NCBI GenBank assembly: GCA_900469955.1
Contig: UBYX01000022.1
Location: forward strand, 1-64,000
DNA length: 64,000 bases
Direction: 5' to 3'
Origin: Hyphomicrobiales bacterium
Lineage (GTDB): Bacteria > Pseudomonadota > Alphaproteobacteria > Rhizobiales > Rhizobiaceae
The notes under the pieces are model-generated. The model was given only the letters and a program-made list of their open reading frames with translations. It was not told the DNA's origin and did not search any database. Position numbers and translations under genes: made by a program. Positions 1 to 9,381 of the stretch are shown in pieces (the first letter of the stretch is position 1; each line of letters begins with the position of its first letter).

Positions 1-55
1 ACTTTATGGGGTCAGTTCATTTCGCCGGGCCTTTTTCGTTTCGAGCCTAAATCTC

Positions 56-2593
56 TTACTGCCCGGTCGCGGGCGCCCCGAGAGTAGCCCATTCCCGGAT
101 CGCCTCGGCGAAGATCCGCTCGCCTTCCGGTCCCTTCTGAAGGGTGAAAAGCGCCCGGCGGCCGTTGCGATAGGCGACGGGAATGTCGATCCAGTTGCGG
201 CTGCGCAAAAGTTCCAGATTGGTGGTGCGGGCATCCGGGAAATCGTTGAGCGCGATCATGTGGAAGTCGTCGGTGATCTTCGCCGGCACCGCGATCAATG
301 CGTTGCCGCGATCCTGTTCCGTCTGCTTCATGGCGATGCGCTGCACGCTGTCGATCGCGCCGCCTTCGAAATCCGGCGGTACCGCGAAAACGATCTCCAC
401 GAGATGGCTGGCAGGCAGCGACGGATCACCGTTGCGCTTGACGGTGACGAGCGCAGTCAGGCCACGGCCCGGGATATTGATCCGCCCCTGGATGACCGGT
501 TCCGGACGACCGTTCGCCCCCGGCTCGCGCTGCAGCGACCACGATACCGCGCCTTCGATCGCCGTTGGCGCCGTCTGGCCGATCCGTTCCTCGTAGAGAA
601 ACATCTTTTCCCCGGCGAGTGCCGGAGCGTCGGACGGATTGGCCGCAGGTGCGGCGGCACCCTGATTCGGCGTTGCCTGTGGGGTTTCGGTTGGTGCGGC
701 CCCCGGGGCAGGTGCGGCAGGTGCTGCACCTGCCGGTGCTCCGGCATCCGGCGTTGCCGCCTGTGCAGCCGGCGGCGCGTTGAGCTGAGCGACCGACTGA
801 CCCTCCGCATTCTGCGCAAGGCCGCCAGCGCCGCCCGGCCCCTCGTCGACCTCGCTGCCATCAGCCATCAGACGCTGGGTGAATTTCGTCGTCGTGGAGG
901 ATCCGTCCGCGGGAGCGGGTGTCGCGGGAGCCGTCCGGGCCGGGGCATTGTTCTGCGCCGCCGGAGACGGCGTCGCAGGTGTCTGGCTCGGCGTCGGGGT
1001 CGCAGGTGCGGGAGCAGGCGCCTGCTCGGCGGTCTGCGTCGTCGGCACGCTCGACTGGAACAGGCCGTCCACCATGTCGTTCAGCGAATCGCGGTTCAGC
1101 CAGATTGCGTAGCCGCCGGCGCCGACGAGAGCGAGACCGATGATGGCAAGGATGATGCCCGCATAGTTGCGCTTGCGCACCGGGGTCACCCGGTAAGGCC
1201 GCGCCGGCGCCGGCATCAGATCGTCAGCATCAGCCTCGCTGTGCAAGGTGCTGCTGCGCGACGTGCCGCCCGGGAGCGGTGCATCCTTGTTGAAGCCGAT
1301 CAGTTCTTCCAGATCGGCCCAGGGATCGCTTTCCGGGGCTTTCTCTGCCGCCTTCGGCTGCGGCTCGAGATAGTCCGCGATCGGGTCCTTGGCTGCCGCT
1401 GCAATTGCCGCCTCGGGCAAAGGCAGGTCGGAGACTGACGGCATCCTGACCGTGTCGGCCGATACATGGGTTTCCGTGTCGAAATGCGCCTCGACCGGTG
1501 TCGCCGTCACCTCGTGACCGGCAGGATCGGCCGGCACGAGTTCGGGAACTTCGTTCCATACGGCAGCGACATTCGGGGCAGCACTTGCAGCCGGCTCCGG
1601 TTGGGACGGCGCCCATCCCCAATCTTCTTCGGCCTTCAGCGGTTCTTCTTCGGCCTTCAGGGGGTCTTCCGCGACCTGCTCCGTCTCCAGGGCATGCGGT
1701 TCGCCGACCCATTCCTGCACAAGTTCAGGCTCGTTGAGGCGCTGATCCTCGTTGCCACGCGTCGGATACGGAAAATCGTCCTCGGCCGCATCGGCCGCAA
1801 CGGACTCTGCCGGCGCCGGCTCCGACGGCACAGCCTCCAGCGGAGGCGGCTCGTCAGGCCAGACGGAGGGCTGCACGGCCTCCGTCGCCGGCTCGTCATG
1901 GTCGAAAACCGTCGGCGCCGAGGGAGCCCCTTCCGGCGGCATGTCGTCGCGCCAATCGCCGTACTGGTGAACGGCCCGCGGCTCGTCAGCCGGAGCAGCC
2001 GCGACCTCCTGTTCCTCATGGAAGGCAGGCTGCTCGGTAACCGGCGCCGCCTCTTCCACCACCAGATGTTCTGCCTCGGCCGGAGCGCGCTCCTCTTCGA
2101 CGGTGACCGCTTCGGGTGACTGATAGTCGTCTTCGCGGAAAACCGGAGCCGATTTATATTCGGCCGGCGCCGATGCAGGCTCAGGCTCGCGAGCCTCCTC
2201 GACGGCGACCTGCGGCTCCTGCACAGATTGTTCGGCAGACGCCGGCTCCACGTCGGCATGTTCGGCAATCTGAGCAGCGGGTTCTTCGGCGATCTCGGCC
2301 GCCGGCTCGGCGGCGGCCGATTCGGAAACGGCTTCTTCGGCTGGATGCTCCGCGGCTGCGTCGTCGACGACCGGCGCCAGCGCTTCGGCATGCTCGCTCT
2401 CGACATCGACGATGGCCGCCTCGAGCTTCTCCATCTGCCGGCGTAGCATGTCTTCCGGTGGACGCGGCTTCATGTTCTCGAGCTGCCGCTGCACGGCGCC
2501 ACGAGCCTTATCATACACCTTCGCGCGCATCTCCGGCGTATTGCTCGCCAGTCCGTCAACAGCGCGGCGGATAACCGCAACAAAATCAGCCAT
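56..2593 (-). CDS. Large acidic Ala/Pro/Glu-rich single-pass membrane protein, function unknown
   Basis: The product has 845 residues from the ATG at 2593; a GTG two codons upstream is also open. Residues 1-70 look helical and charged. About 70-455 is a low-complexity Glu/Ala/Pro-rich stretch. A single membrane helix lies near 474-498 (YAGIILAIIGLALVGAGGYA), followed by a Pro/Ala/Thr/Gln-rich linker to about 640. A folded C-terminal domain occupies about 663-845 and is probably periplasmic, since the charge pattern puts the acidic arm inside. I cannot assign a function. It follows purA on the same strand after 59 bp without a clear terminator, so co-transcription is possible. Homologues of this layout beside purA are familiar in Rhizobiaceae. 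The gene is real: it is long and open, and the C-terminal domain does not look random. Confidence 0.85.
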   Translation of the reverse strand: MADFVAVIRRAVDGLASNTPEMRAKVYDKARGAVQRQLENMKPRPPEDMLRRQMEKLEAAIVDVESEHAEALAPVVDDAAAEHPAEEAVSESAAAEPAAEIAEEPAAQIAEHADVEPASAEQSVQEPQVAVEEAREPEPASAPAEYKSAPVFREDDYQSPEAVTVEEERAPAEAEHLVVEEAAPVTEQPAFHEEQEVAAAPADEPRAVHQYGDWRDDMPPEGAPSAPTVFDHDEPATEAVQPSVWPDEPPPLEAVPSEPAPAESVAADAAEDDFPYPTRGNEDQRLNEPELVQEWVGEPHALETEQVAEDPLKAEEEPLKAEEDWGWAPSQPEPAASAAPNVAAVWNEVPELVPADPAGHEVTATPVEAHFDTETHVSADTVRMPSVSDLPLPEAAIAAAAKDPIADYLEPQPKAAEKAPESDPWADLEELIGFNKDAPLPGGTSRSSTLHSEADADDLMPAPARPYRVTPVRKRNYAGIILAIIGLALVGAGGYAIWLNRDSLNDMVDGLFQSSVPTTQTAEQAPAPAPATPTPSQTPATPSPAAQNNAPARTAPATPAPADGSSTTTKFTQRLMADGSEVDEGPGGAGGLAQNAEGQSVAQLNAPPAAQAATPDAGAPAGAAPAAPAPGAAPTETPQATPNQGAAAPAANPSDAPALAGEKMFLYEERIGQTAPTAIEGAVSWSLQREPGANGRPEPVIQGRINIPGRGLTALVTVKRNGDPSLPASHLVEIVFAVPPDFEGGAIDSVQRIAMKQTEQDRGNALIAVPAKITDDFHMIALNDFPDARTTNLELLRSRNWIDIPVAYRNGRRALFTLQKGPEGERIFAEAIREWATLGAPATGQ

Positions 2594-2652
2594 CAGCACT
2601 TTCTCATGATCGCCAATCCGAAGATCAGCCGAATGGTAACCAATTTTTGACT

Positions 2653-3951
2653 TTAATCTTCAAACGGGTCGGTCACAAGTATGGTGTCCTCCCGCTCAGG
2701 ACTGGTGGAAAGTAGCGCGACGGGCGCGCCAATCAATTCCTCAACCTGGCGGACATACTTGATGGCCTGGGCCGGGAGGTCCGCCCATTTACGGGCGCCG
2801 ACGGTCGATTCCTTCCAGCCTTCCAGCGTGACGTAAACCGGCTCGACACGAGCCTGCGCGCCTTGGCTTGCCGGGAGATGATCGATCTGAACACCGTCCA
2901 GCTTGTAGCCGACGCAGATCTTCAATTCGTCCAGACCGTCGAGCACGTCGAGCTTCGTCAGCGCAATTCCGGTGATGCCGTTGGTCGCCACCGACTGACG
3001 CACAAGCGCTGCATCGAACCAGCCGCAACGGCGTTTACGGCCCGTAACTGTTCCAAATTCATGGCCTTTTTCCCCAAGAAATTGACCGATCTCATCCTTG
3101 AGCTCGGTCGGGAACGGGCCTTCGCCGACGCGGGTCGTATAGGCCTTGGTGATGCCGAGGATGTAGCCGAGCGCACCCGGCCCCATGCCGGAGCCAGCCG
3201 AGGCCTGGCCGGCGACGGTATTCGACGAGGTCACGAAGGGATAAGTGCCGTGATCGATATCGAGAAGCGATCCTTGAGCGCCCTCGAAAAGGATGCGGGC
3301 ACCTTTGCGGCGTTCCTTGTCGAGCAGTTCCCAGACCGTTTCGCGGAAAGGCAGCACACGCTCGGCGACGGAGGTGAGTTCCTGCATGATCGCCTCGTGC
3401 GAGACCTCCTTTTCGCCCAGACCACGGCGAAGCGCGTTGTGGTGGGTGAGAATGCGGTCGACCTTGCCTGGCAGGGTCTCCATGTCGGCGAGATCCATGA
3501 CGCGGATCGCGCGGCGGCCGACCTTGTCTTCATAGGCAGGACCAATGCCGCGGCGGGTGGTGCCGATCTTGGTGCCGCTGTTGGAGGCGGCGTCCTCGCG
3601 CAGGCCGTCGAGTTCGCGGTGCACGGAAAGAATGAGTGTCGCATTGTCGGCGATGCGGAGATTTTCCGGCGTGACCTTCACGCCCTGCCCGGCAAGCTTG
3701 TCGATCTCGGCGACCAGCGCATGCGGGTCGAGAACGACGCCATTGCCAATCACCGAAATCTTGCCGCCGCGCACGATGCCGGAAGGCAAGAGCGAAAGCT
3801 TGTAACTGACGCCATCGATGACGAGCGTATGGCCGGCATTGTGACCGCCTTGGAAGCGCACGACGATCTCGGCGCGTTCGGAAAGCCAATCGACAATCTT
3901 GCCCTTGCCCTCGTCACCCCATTGCGAACCAACCACGACTACGTTCGTCAT
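2653..3951 (-). CDS. purA: Adenylosuccinate synthetase
   Basis: Catalyses GTP-dependent formation of adenylosuccinate from IMP and aspartate, the first committed step to AMP, in the cytoplasm. The start [18 protein letters not shown] is chosen over an upstream in-frame start because it places catalytic Asp13 and His41 (GGHNAGHT) exactly as in the family. The length of 432 residues is typical. Further hallmarks visible are the IMP-binding [11 protein letters not shown] and [12 protein letters not shown], and the C-terminal [12 protein letters not shown]. It lies upstream of the large acidic membrane protein gene and diverges from the EamA transporter gene across 284 bp. Nothing is unusual. Confidence 0.98.
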   Translation of the reverse strand: MTNVVVVGSQWGDEGKGKIVDWLSERAEIVVRFQGGHNAGHTLVIDGVSYKLSLLPSGIVRGGKISVIGNGVVLDPHALVAEIDKLAGQGVKVTPENLRIADNATLILSVHRELDGLREDAASNSGTKIGTTRRGIGPAYEDKVGRRAIRVMDLADMETLPGKVDRILTHHNALRRGLGEKEVSHEAIMQELTSVAERVLPFRETVWELLDKERRKGARILFEGAQGSLLDIDHGTYPFVTSSNTVAGQASAGSGMGPGALGYILGITKAYTTRVGEGPFPTELKDEIGQFLGEKGHEFGTVTGRKRRCGWFDAALVRQSVATNGITGIALTKLDVLDGLDELKICVGYKLDGVQIDHLPASQGAQARVEPVYVTLEGWKESTVGARKWADLPAQAIKYVRQVEELIGAPVALLSTSPEREDTILVTDPFED

Positions 3952-4235
3952 CTCTGCTTCCTGTGCTGCGGGCAAAGCCCCACGCGACCATACGCGCACC
4001 TACCGTAGATCGTTTTTGACCTACGGGTCGATGCACCACTTAGATTTAGGCTCCATTCCCGGGCGCAATTATCCGAGAACAGTGCAAACGCGCGCATCTA
4101 TAATGCCTTGGCCGAAGGAAAGCGACCTGTTTGTGACTTGGTCACGGTTTTTACGTGACAAATGCCCGGACAGCGCGGTATTTCCCGCCCCGACTGTTGA
4201 TACCGGCGCCCTTTGGCCGGTGCCGGAGAATTGTT

Positions 4236-5126
4236 TTGCATAAAAAAGCCTATCTTTCCCTCGTCATAGCCACCTTGTGCTGGGGCGGCAATGCAGTGGC
4301 GGGCAAGCTCGCCGTCGGTCATGTCAGCCCGATGATGCTGACCTTCTGTCGCTGGTTCGCCGCCGTCGCGATCATATTCGCAATCTCCGTGCCGCAGCTT
4401 GTGAAGGACTGGCCGATCGTCAAGAAGAACCTGCCGATTCTCGTCTTCCTGGGCGTCGTAGGCTATGTCGTTTTCAACGCCGCGCTCTACACCGCGGTCA
4501 ACTACACAACGGCGATCAACGTGACGGTCGAGCAGGCAGTCATCCCGATGCTGATCTTCGTCATCAACTTCCTGCTGTTCCGCATGAAGGTCTCCTGGGC
4601 ACAGATCCTCGGCTTCACCCTCACCCTGATGGGGGGCGTGATTACTGCCGTCCACGGAGATCTCGGCACTCTCATGACGCTCACCGTCAATTTCGGCGAC
4701 GCGATCATGATGATCGCTGTCTTGGCCTATGCCATCTACACCGTTGCGCTCAGATGGCGGCCGCAAGTCAATTGGCGCACCCTGATGGCGTTTCCCGCCC
4801 TCTTCGCGCTGATCTTCACGACGCCGCTCGTGTTCTGGGAATACTCCAACGACCGGCTGATCTGGCCCGATACCAGGGGCTGGGTGATCGTGCTCTATAC
4901 CGGCATCTTCGCCTCGCTGATCGCGCAGGTTCTCTATATCGTCGGCGTCCAGAAGATCGGCGCCAACCGCGCGGGCTTGTTCATCAATCTCGTTCCGGTG
5001 TTCGGGACGCTGCTCTCGGTCGCCATTCTCGGCGAAGCCCTGCAGGCCTTCCACATCGTCGCGCTGGCCCTGGCACTCGGCGGCATCGCGATCGCCGAAT
5101 GGGGAAAACCTCACCTGGACCGATAG
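4236..5126 (+). CDS. EamA/DMT-superfamily transporter, probable metabolite exporter
   Basis: A polytopic inner-membrane protein of 296 residues with about ten hydrophobic segments in two EamA repeats, the drug/metabolite transporter fold. The N-terminal repeat begins AYLSLVIATLCWGGNAVAGK and the second repeat starts near residue 150. I chose the TTG at 4236 because GGAGAA lies about 7 bases upstream and the first helix follows at once. An ATG at 4155 would add 27 basic, unhelical residues. Family members export amino acids, purines or other small metabolites, and the substrate cannot be read from sequence. It is transcribed away from purA and stands alone, converging on the chemotaxis receptor gene. 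Confidence 0.85.
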   Translation: MHKKAYLSLVIATLCWGGNAVAGKLAVGHVSPMMLTFCRWFAAVAIIFAISVPQLVKDWPIVKKNLPILVFLGVVGYVVFNAALYTAVNYTTAINVTVEQAVIPMLIFVINFLLFRMKVSWAQILGFTLTLMGGVITAVHGDLGTLMTLTVNFGDAIMMIAVLAYAIYTVALRWRPQVNWRTLMAFPALFALIFTTPLVFWEYSNDRLIWPDTRGWVIVLYTGIFASLIAQVLYIVGVQKIGANRAGLFINLVPVFGTLLSVAILGEALQAFHIVALALALGGIAIAEWGKPHLDR

Positions 5127-5132
5127 ATCCTG

Positions 5133-5174
5133 CTAAAAATGAAACCGCCGACCCCTGCAAAAGAGCCGGCGGTT
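5133..5174 (-). terminator. Rho-independent terminator of the chemotaxis receptor gene
   Basis: A perfect 8-bp stem, AACCGCCG (5143-5150) with CGGCGGTT (5167-5174). On the minus strand it is followed by TCATTTTTAG. It lies about 70 bases past the receptor stop codon and 16 bases past the transporter stop, so it may act on both strands. Confidence 0.65.
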
Positions 5175-5243
5175 CTGAAATCGGGGACGATGAAATCCCG
5201 CTATAGAAGGTCCATGGCGGGATCACCGATCGGAGCTACGTCC

Positions 5244-7502
5244 TCAGCCGGCCATCGTCAGCCTTGAGGGGGCGAACGACCGCTGATCGCGCACGTTCTT
5301 CCCGCTCACTTCGAACCGCGCCAGCAGTTCGGAAAGGCGACTGCTTTCCTGCGCCAGAGAAGCGCCGGCTGCATTCATTTCCTCGACCATGGCCGCGTTC
5401 TGCTGGGTCATCTGGTCCATGTGGTTCACGGACGTATTGATTTCCGAGAGGCCGGATGCCTGCTCGCTGGCAGCAATCGCGATAGCTTCCATATGCTGGT
5501 TGACCGCTGCAACAAGCTGGGCAATCTCCCTGAGGCCATTGCCGGTGTCGTTGACGAGCACGACGCCCTGGTTGACGGCTGCTTCGGAATTGCCGATCAG
5601 CGTCTTGATCTCCTTGGCAGCCTGGGCCGAGCGTTGTGCCAGTTCGCGGACTTCCTGCGCAACCACCGCAAATCCCTTGCCGGCCTCGCCTGCGCGGGCG
5701 GCTTCCACACCTGCATTGAGGGCAAGAAGGTTGGTCTGGAAGGCGATCTCGTCGATGACGCCGATGATCTGGCTGATCTGGTTCGATGCCATCTCGATCT
5801 TCTGCATCGCGTTAACGGCGTTGGAAACGACCGTGCTGGAGCTTTGCGCGCGAGAGCTCGCATCGCGGACGATTTCTCGTGCTTCGCTCGCCCTTTCGGA
5901 GGTCTGCTTCACATTGGTGGTGACTTCTTCCAGCGCCGCCGCCGTCTCCTCCAGCGAGGCAGCTTGCTGTTCCGTCCGCTTCGAAAGCTGGTCGGAAGCG
6001 GTCGAGATTTCGTCGCTGCCGCTGCGAACGCTTTGGGCGGTCCGGTTCACGCCTTCGAGCGCCGTCCGCAACTGGCGGACCGAGCTGTTGAAGTCATGGC
6101 GGAGCGATTCGAACTGCTCGGAGAATTCCCTGTCGATCTCGCACAGCAGATCGCCGGCAGCGAGGCGCTGCAGGCCATAGGCGAGTTCGGAGGTGGCCTG
6201 GGTCAGCCGCTCCTCGGCTTCGGCCTCTGCTCTGCGCTGGAATTCGATGCGTTCGGCCTCGGCGGCCTTCCGGGAGTGTTCGGCATCCGCCTCGAGCTGG
6301 CGGTTCTGTTGCGCTGCCTCGCGGAAGACTTCCACCGCACGCGCCATGTCGCCGATCTCGTCGGTGCGGGCAGCGCCCGGGATTTCGACAGAAAGATCGC
6401 CGCCGGCGAGTGTGCGCATCACGCCAGTCAACCGGCCGATCGGATTGGCAATCCGCACGATGACCGTGTAGATGCCGAGAAGGGAAAGCGCGAAGGCGAT
6501 GACCGTTGCAACGCTGTAGATGGTGATGGACCGCGTCGCGGAAGCAACCTCTTCTGCCGTCAGTCTCGTCATTTCGTCCAGCGAGGCCGAAGCGATATCG
6601 GCAATCGAGGCTTGCGCGGGCGCGGCGGGCTTGCGCCAGTCGTCAACCGCCATATCAAAGGCGTTGCCTGCTTGGAACGCCTTGAGGGCGCCATTGCGCT
6701 GCTCGGCATAAGCTCCGCCGAAATAGGTCGTCTGCGCGGTGCGATAGAGCGTCTTGATCTTCTCCGGAGTGGTCTCTGCGTTGGAAAGCTGGGTGATCAC
6801 ATCCCAAGCGGTTGCCACGCGAGCATCCTGTACGGCGATTTCCGTAAGCTTTTCCGCCGGGAGCGGCTGCTTGGCGATGAGCGCGCTGACGAAAGTAGAG
6901 TTGGCGCCGCCGAGCTGCGTGCGCGCCGTCCAGGCAAGCGAGCGCAGCTGGGTGAACATGATCATCCCCGGCCCGCGCGCATTGATGGTGGCCTCCACCT
7001 GATTGGCGGCCTTTTCAAGATCGGCCAGCATCGCATCGGCAAGTGCCAGCACGGCTTTGCCGAGAGCGGGATCGCGGTCCTTGACGGCCTGCGTGAGCGC
7101 CGTGTCGACATTCGCCCGATAACCCGCCCACTGCGTGTAGGCGTTGAGAACGGGAGAGATTGCGTTGCGAAGGGCCGCTGGTTCGATTTCGGCGGTCAGG
7201 GTTTTCACCGCAGAGAAGGCTTTATCCATGGACTCCCGACCGGTATCCATGTTCTTGCGGCTGGATCCGACCTCGGCAGGCTCCAGCTTGATGGCGGACG
7301 ATATGCCGCCGCGCTCGCCGCGCAGCCCGATCAGCGCATCGAAAAGCGCTTCGTCGAGCTGTGCCAGTTCCGAGAGCCGGGTGGAATTCTGGTATCGGTC
7401 GATCTCCTGAGACAGCATTCTGCTCATGAGGCCCAATATGCCCAAGCTCAAAACAACAAAGGCCAGTATCAAAGTATGCTTGATTGAAATTCGCACCTGC
7501 AT
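5244..7502 (-). CDS. Methyl-accepting chemotaxis protein (transmembrane receptor)
   Basis: A chemoreceptor of about 752 residues. It has an N-terminal membrane helix (about 10-32) and a helical extracytoplasmic sensor to about 320. A second helix (ITIYSVATVIAFALSLLGIY) leads to a HAMP region starting IANPIGRLTGVMRTLAGGD and a second HAMP-like stretch near GLQRLAAGDL. The cytoplasmic signalling coiled coil has the conserved hairpin IDEIAFQTNLLALNAGVEAARAG near residues 578-600. It signals through CheA/CheW. No CheB/CheR-binding pentapeptide is seen at the C-terminus. Start is uncertain: AAGGAG lies only 2 bases before the ATG at 7502 but 8 bases before an in-frame GTG at 7496, which is better spaced. 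No che genes are nearby, so it is an orphan receptor with unknown ligand. Confidence 0.93.
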   Translation of the reverse strand: MQVRISIKHTLILAFVVLSLGILGLMSRMLSQEIDRYQNSTRLSELAQLDEALFDALIGLRGERGGISSAIKLEPAEVGSSRKNMDTGRESMDKAFSAVKTLTAEIEPAALRNAISPVLNAYTQWAGYRANVDTALTQAVKDRDPALGKAVLALADAMLADLEKAANQVEATINARGPGMIMFTQLRSLAWTARTQLGGANSTFVSALIAKQPLPAEKLTEIAVQDARVATAWDVITQLSNAETTPEKIKTLYRTAQTTYFGGAYAEQRNGALKAFQAGNAFDMAVDDWRKPAAPAQASIADIASASLDEMTRLTAEEVASATRSITIYSVATVIAFALSLLGIYTVIVRIANPIGRLTGVMRTLAGGDLSVEIPGAARTDEIGDMARAVEVFREAAQQNRQLEADAEHSRKAAEAERIEFQRRAEAEAEERLTQATSELAYGLQRLAAGDLLCEIDREFSEQFESLRHDFNSSVRQLRTALEGVNRTAQSVRSGSDEISTASDQLSKRTEQQAASLEETAAALEEVTTNVKQTSERASEAREIVRDASSRAQSSSTVVSNAVNAMQKIEMASNQISQIIGVIDEIAFQTNLLALNAGVEAARAGEAGKGFAVVAQEVRELAQRSAQAAKEIKTLIGNSEAAVNQGVVLVNDTGNGLREIAQLVAAVNQHMEAIAIAASEQASGLSEINTSVNHMDQMTQQNAAMVEEMNAAGASLAQESSRLSELLARFEVSGKNVRDQRSFAPSRLTMAG

Positions 7503-7707
7503 CACTCCTTAATTGAAATATCCGCCCGCTGGTTTGCTCGTGCATCAGCAATTCGAGAATTGCTGGGCCAGCCGACGGCTTTCCGGACCTGGATGGGAAA
7601 GATGAGCCAGCCTCGTACAAAACTTTAAATATTGAATTAAATACAAGGCACTCCGGGAGGTAGTAAAAGCGCTTCCGGAGCTTGCGGCATCGCTATCGCC
7701 AAATGGG

Positions 7708-7731
7708 AAAAACCCGCCTCCGCTTGGCGGG
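7708..7731 (-). terminator. Rho-independent terminator after the 182-residue secreted protein gene
   Basis: On the minus strand CCCGCC, a 7-base loop and GGCGGG are followed directly by TTTTT. It lies 52-75 bases past the stop codon at 7783, between that gene and the chemotaxis receptor gene. Confidence 0.8.
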
Positions 7732-7782
7732 AGACGGGCAAGGGAGAAGGACACGACAGTCGGCTGGCTGGTCCCGCCGAGA

Positions 7783-8331
7783 TCAGATGTCGTAGTGAGA
7801 AACGGCGGGAAGCGGCTGGCGCTGCATGGCCGGCTGCGCGGCCTGGCTGCCCGACAGGTCGATCATCGGGCTATCGTTGCCGAGGATTACGTCGCCGCGG
7901 TCGGTCGAAATCGCCAGTACGCGTTCCACGCGCCCCTCGGAGCCGACGGCATAGGCAATCCGCATGGCCTTCGGCGACCAGCCGAGCGAAATCAGGTGCT
8001 GACGCTTCAGGTCGGCGCAATCGAAGCAGCTGTTCGGTTCCAGCACCGGTCCGCCGGCAACGCTGTCGAAATAGCTGTCGAGATCGGTGACCGTGCCGTT
8101 GACTGCAGAGTTGACCCGCAGCAGTTCGCCGCGCTTTTCGAAGGTCAAGGTCAACACTTCGCCTTCGATGGGCTTCTGGCTTTGGATCGCCCTGTTTTCG
8201 GCGACCTGGACCCGAACGGCAGGCGCGGAAGACAGCGCTCGGGCAAACCCGCCGACGCCGGCGGCATTGGCTTCCTTGCCAGCAATGAGGGCCGTCAGAA
8301 CGACCGCGGAAATAATGAGCTTCTTGATCAT
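7783..8331 (-). CDS. Secreted BTLCP-like (transglutaminase-like cysteine peptidase) protein, probably inactive
   Basis: The protein has 182 residues with a signal peptide (about 1-23, ending ANA). The core around residues 100-152 resembles the bacterial transglutaminase-like cysteine proteinase family: a Cys in FDCADLKRQHLISLGW at the place of the family's GDCEDY...LLK, then RIAYAV and STDRGDVILGN matching the family's beta strands. The catalytic His of the usual HAVL is replaced by Glu136 (ERVL), and the Asp of the usual LDN is Gly151 (LGN). Only Cys105 of the triad remains. A binding rather than proteolytic role is likely. The assignment is from motif memory and is moderate. The gene is monocistronic with its own terminator. 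Confidence 0.65.
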   Translation of the reverse strand: MIKKLIISAVVLTALIAGKEANAAGVGGFARALSSAPAVRVQVAENRAIQSQKPIEGEVLTLTFEKRGELLRVNSAVNGTVTDLDSYFDSVAGGPVLEPNSCFDCADLKRQHLISLGWSPKAMRIAYAVGSEGRVERVLAISTDRGDVILGNDSPMIDLSGSQAAQPAMQRQPLPAVSHYDI

Positions 8332-8494
8332 TGTGCTGCACCCTGTTTGTCGATCGGCTTGTTCGCCGTCTTGTCTCTTGATGGCACAACCATACGCGGC
8401 AGGGTTTTCGGCGCGCTTAAGCGGAAAGATGCAATTTTATTGAAATCCGCTTTTTTCCCGCCATGGCACAGACCCGGTCTCAACCTGCGCGCAA

Positions 8495-8528
8495 AAAGGC
8501 AGCGCGCCGGACGGAAATTGATGCTTTT
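8495..8528 (+). promoter_or_regulatory. Candidate LysR operator upstream of the creatininase-family gene
   Basis: AAAGGCA at 8495 and TTGATGCTTTTC starting at 8518 are separated exactly as in the dyad at 10418-10451 upstream of the ABC operon (23 bases from half-site start to half-site start). The middle also shares CGGACG. Here the left arm is only partly symmetric. It ends 55 bases before the ATG. The divergent LysR gene is the obvious candidate regulator. Binding is inferred. Confidence 0.55.
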
Positions 8529-8583
8529 CGAGACGTGCCCGATCTCCTAACCCTGTCTCAACATCGAGAAAGGCAGGGGCAGC

Positions 8584-9381
8584 ATGGGCAAGCCGTTTTA
8601 CTGGAACGAACTCAATACGCTCGATTTCGCCGAGCTTTCGCCCCAAAAAACCATCGCCATCCTACCGATTGCGTCGACGGAGCAGCACGGCCCGCATCTT
8701 CCAATCGCCACCGACGTGGTGATCGCCAACGGCATGCTTGCCGAACTGAAGGCGCAGCGGCCGGAGGACCTCGACTTCCTCGTCCTGCCGACCCAGGAAA
8801 TCGGCAAGGCCAACGAACACGTTTATGGTCCCGGCACCCTCTCCTTCGGCGCAGAACTGCTCATCCCGATGTGGACGGCAATCGGTGCCAAGGTGGCTGA
8901 AGCCTGCGTAAGAAAGCTGGTCATCGTCAATTCCCATGGCGGCAATGTCGATATCATGAGCATCGTCGGCCGCGAATTGCGCGTCCGCTACCAGATGGCG
9001 GTGGTCGGAACGCAGTGGGGCCGCTTCGGCAACCCGGAAGCCCTGATCAGCGAGCATGAGCAGAAATTCGGCATCCATGGCGGCGAAGTGGAAACCTCGC
9101 TGATGCTGCATTTCCGCCCGGACCTGGTGCGGATGGACAAGGCCCAGAATTTCGTTTCCAAGGCGGAATGGATGAAATCCCAATCAAAATTCATCCAGCC
9201 GACGCCACCCCACGCGCTCGCGTGGCTGGCCCATGACCTGAATCCGAACGGCGTCGTCGGCGATGCATCGAAGGGCACGGCGGAAAAGGGCGCCTTGATC
9301 TGCCGCCATCAGGTTGCGGGCTTCATCGAGATGCTGCGCGACTTCGAAGCCTATTCGCTCGACAATCTCTACTCGCGCTGA
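8584..9381 (+). CDS. Creatininase-family amidohydrolase
   Basis: A protein of 265 residues with the creatininase (creatinine amidohydrolase-type) metal-binding fold. The metal ligands are visible: Glu33, His35 and Asp44 in STEQHGPHLPIATDV, His118 in NSHGGN, and Glu168/Glu170 in HGGEVETS. The family opens cyclic amides or removes formyl groups (creatininase, the ArfB deformylase, MftE). The HGGN form, as opposed to the true creatininase HYEN, means creatinine need not be the substrate. GGCAGGGGC lies before the ATG. Its 3' end overlaps that of the convergent LysR gene by 13 bases. A shared operator-like element links it to the ABC/amidohydrolase operon downstream, so I infer that it acts in the same catabolic route. 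Confidence 0.9.
   Translation: MGKPFYWNELNTLDFAELSPQKTIAILPIASTEQHGPHLPIATDVVIANGMLAELKAQRPEDLDFLVLPTQEIGKANEHVYGPGTLSFGAELLIPMWTAIGAKVAEACVRKLVIVNSHGGNVDIMSIVGRELRVRYQMAVVGTQWGRFGNPEALISEHEQKFGIHGGEVETSLMLHFRPDLVRMDKAQNFVSKAEWMKSQSKFIQPTPPHALAWLAHDLNPNGVVGDASKGTAEKGALICRHQVAGFIEMLRDFEAYSLDNLYSR

Noticed and set aside
260-1438. Long open frame on the plus strand opposite the large acidic protein gene
   Set aside because: Arg-rich composition with no domain pattern; it mirrors the codon bias of the minus-strand gene, which has a membrane helix and a folded C-terminal domain.
5421-7487. 688-codon plus-strand frame opposite the chemotaxis receptor gene
   Set aside because: Antisense shadow of a high-GC gene; no start signal and no recognisable domains.
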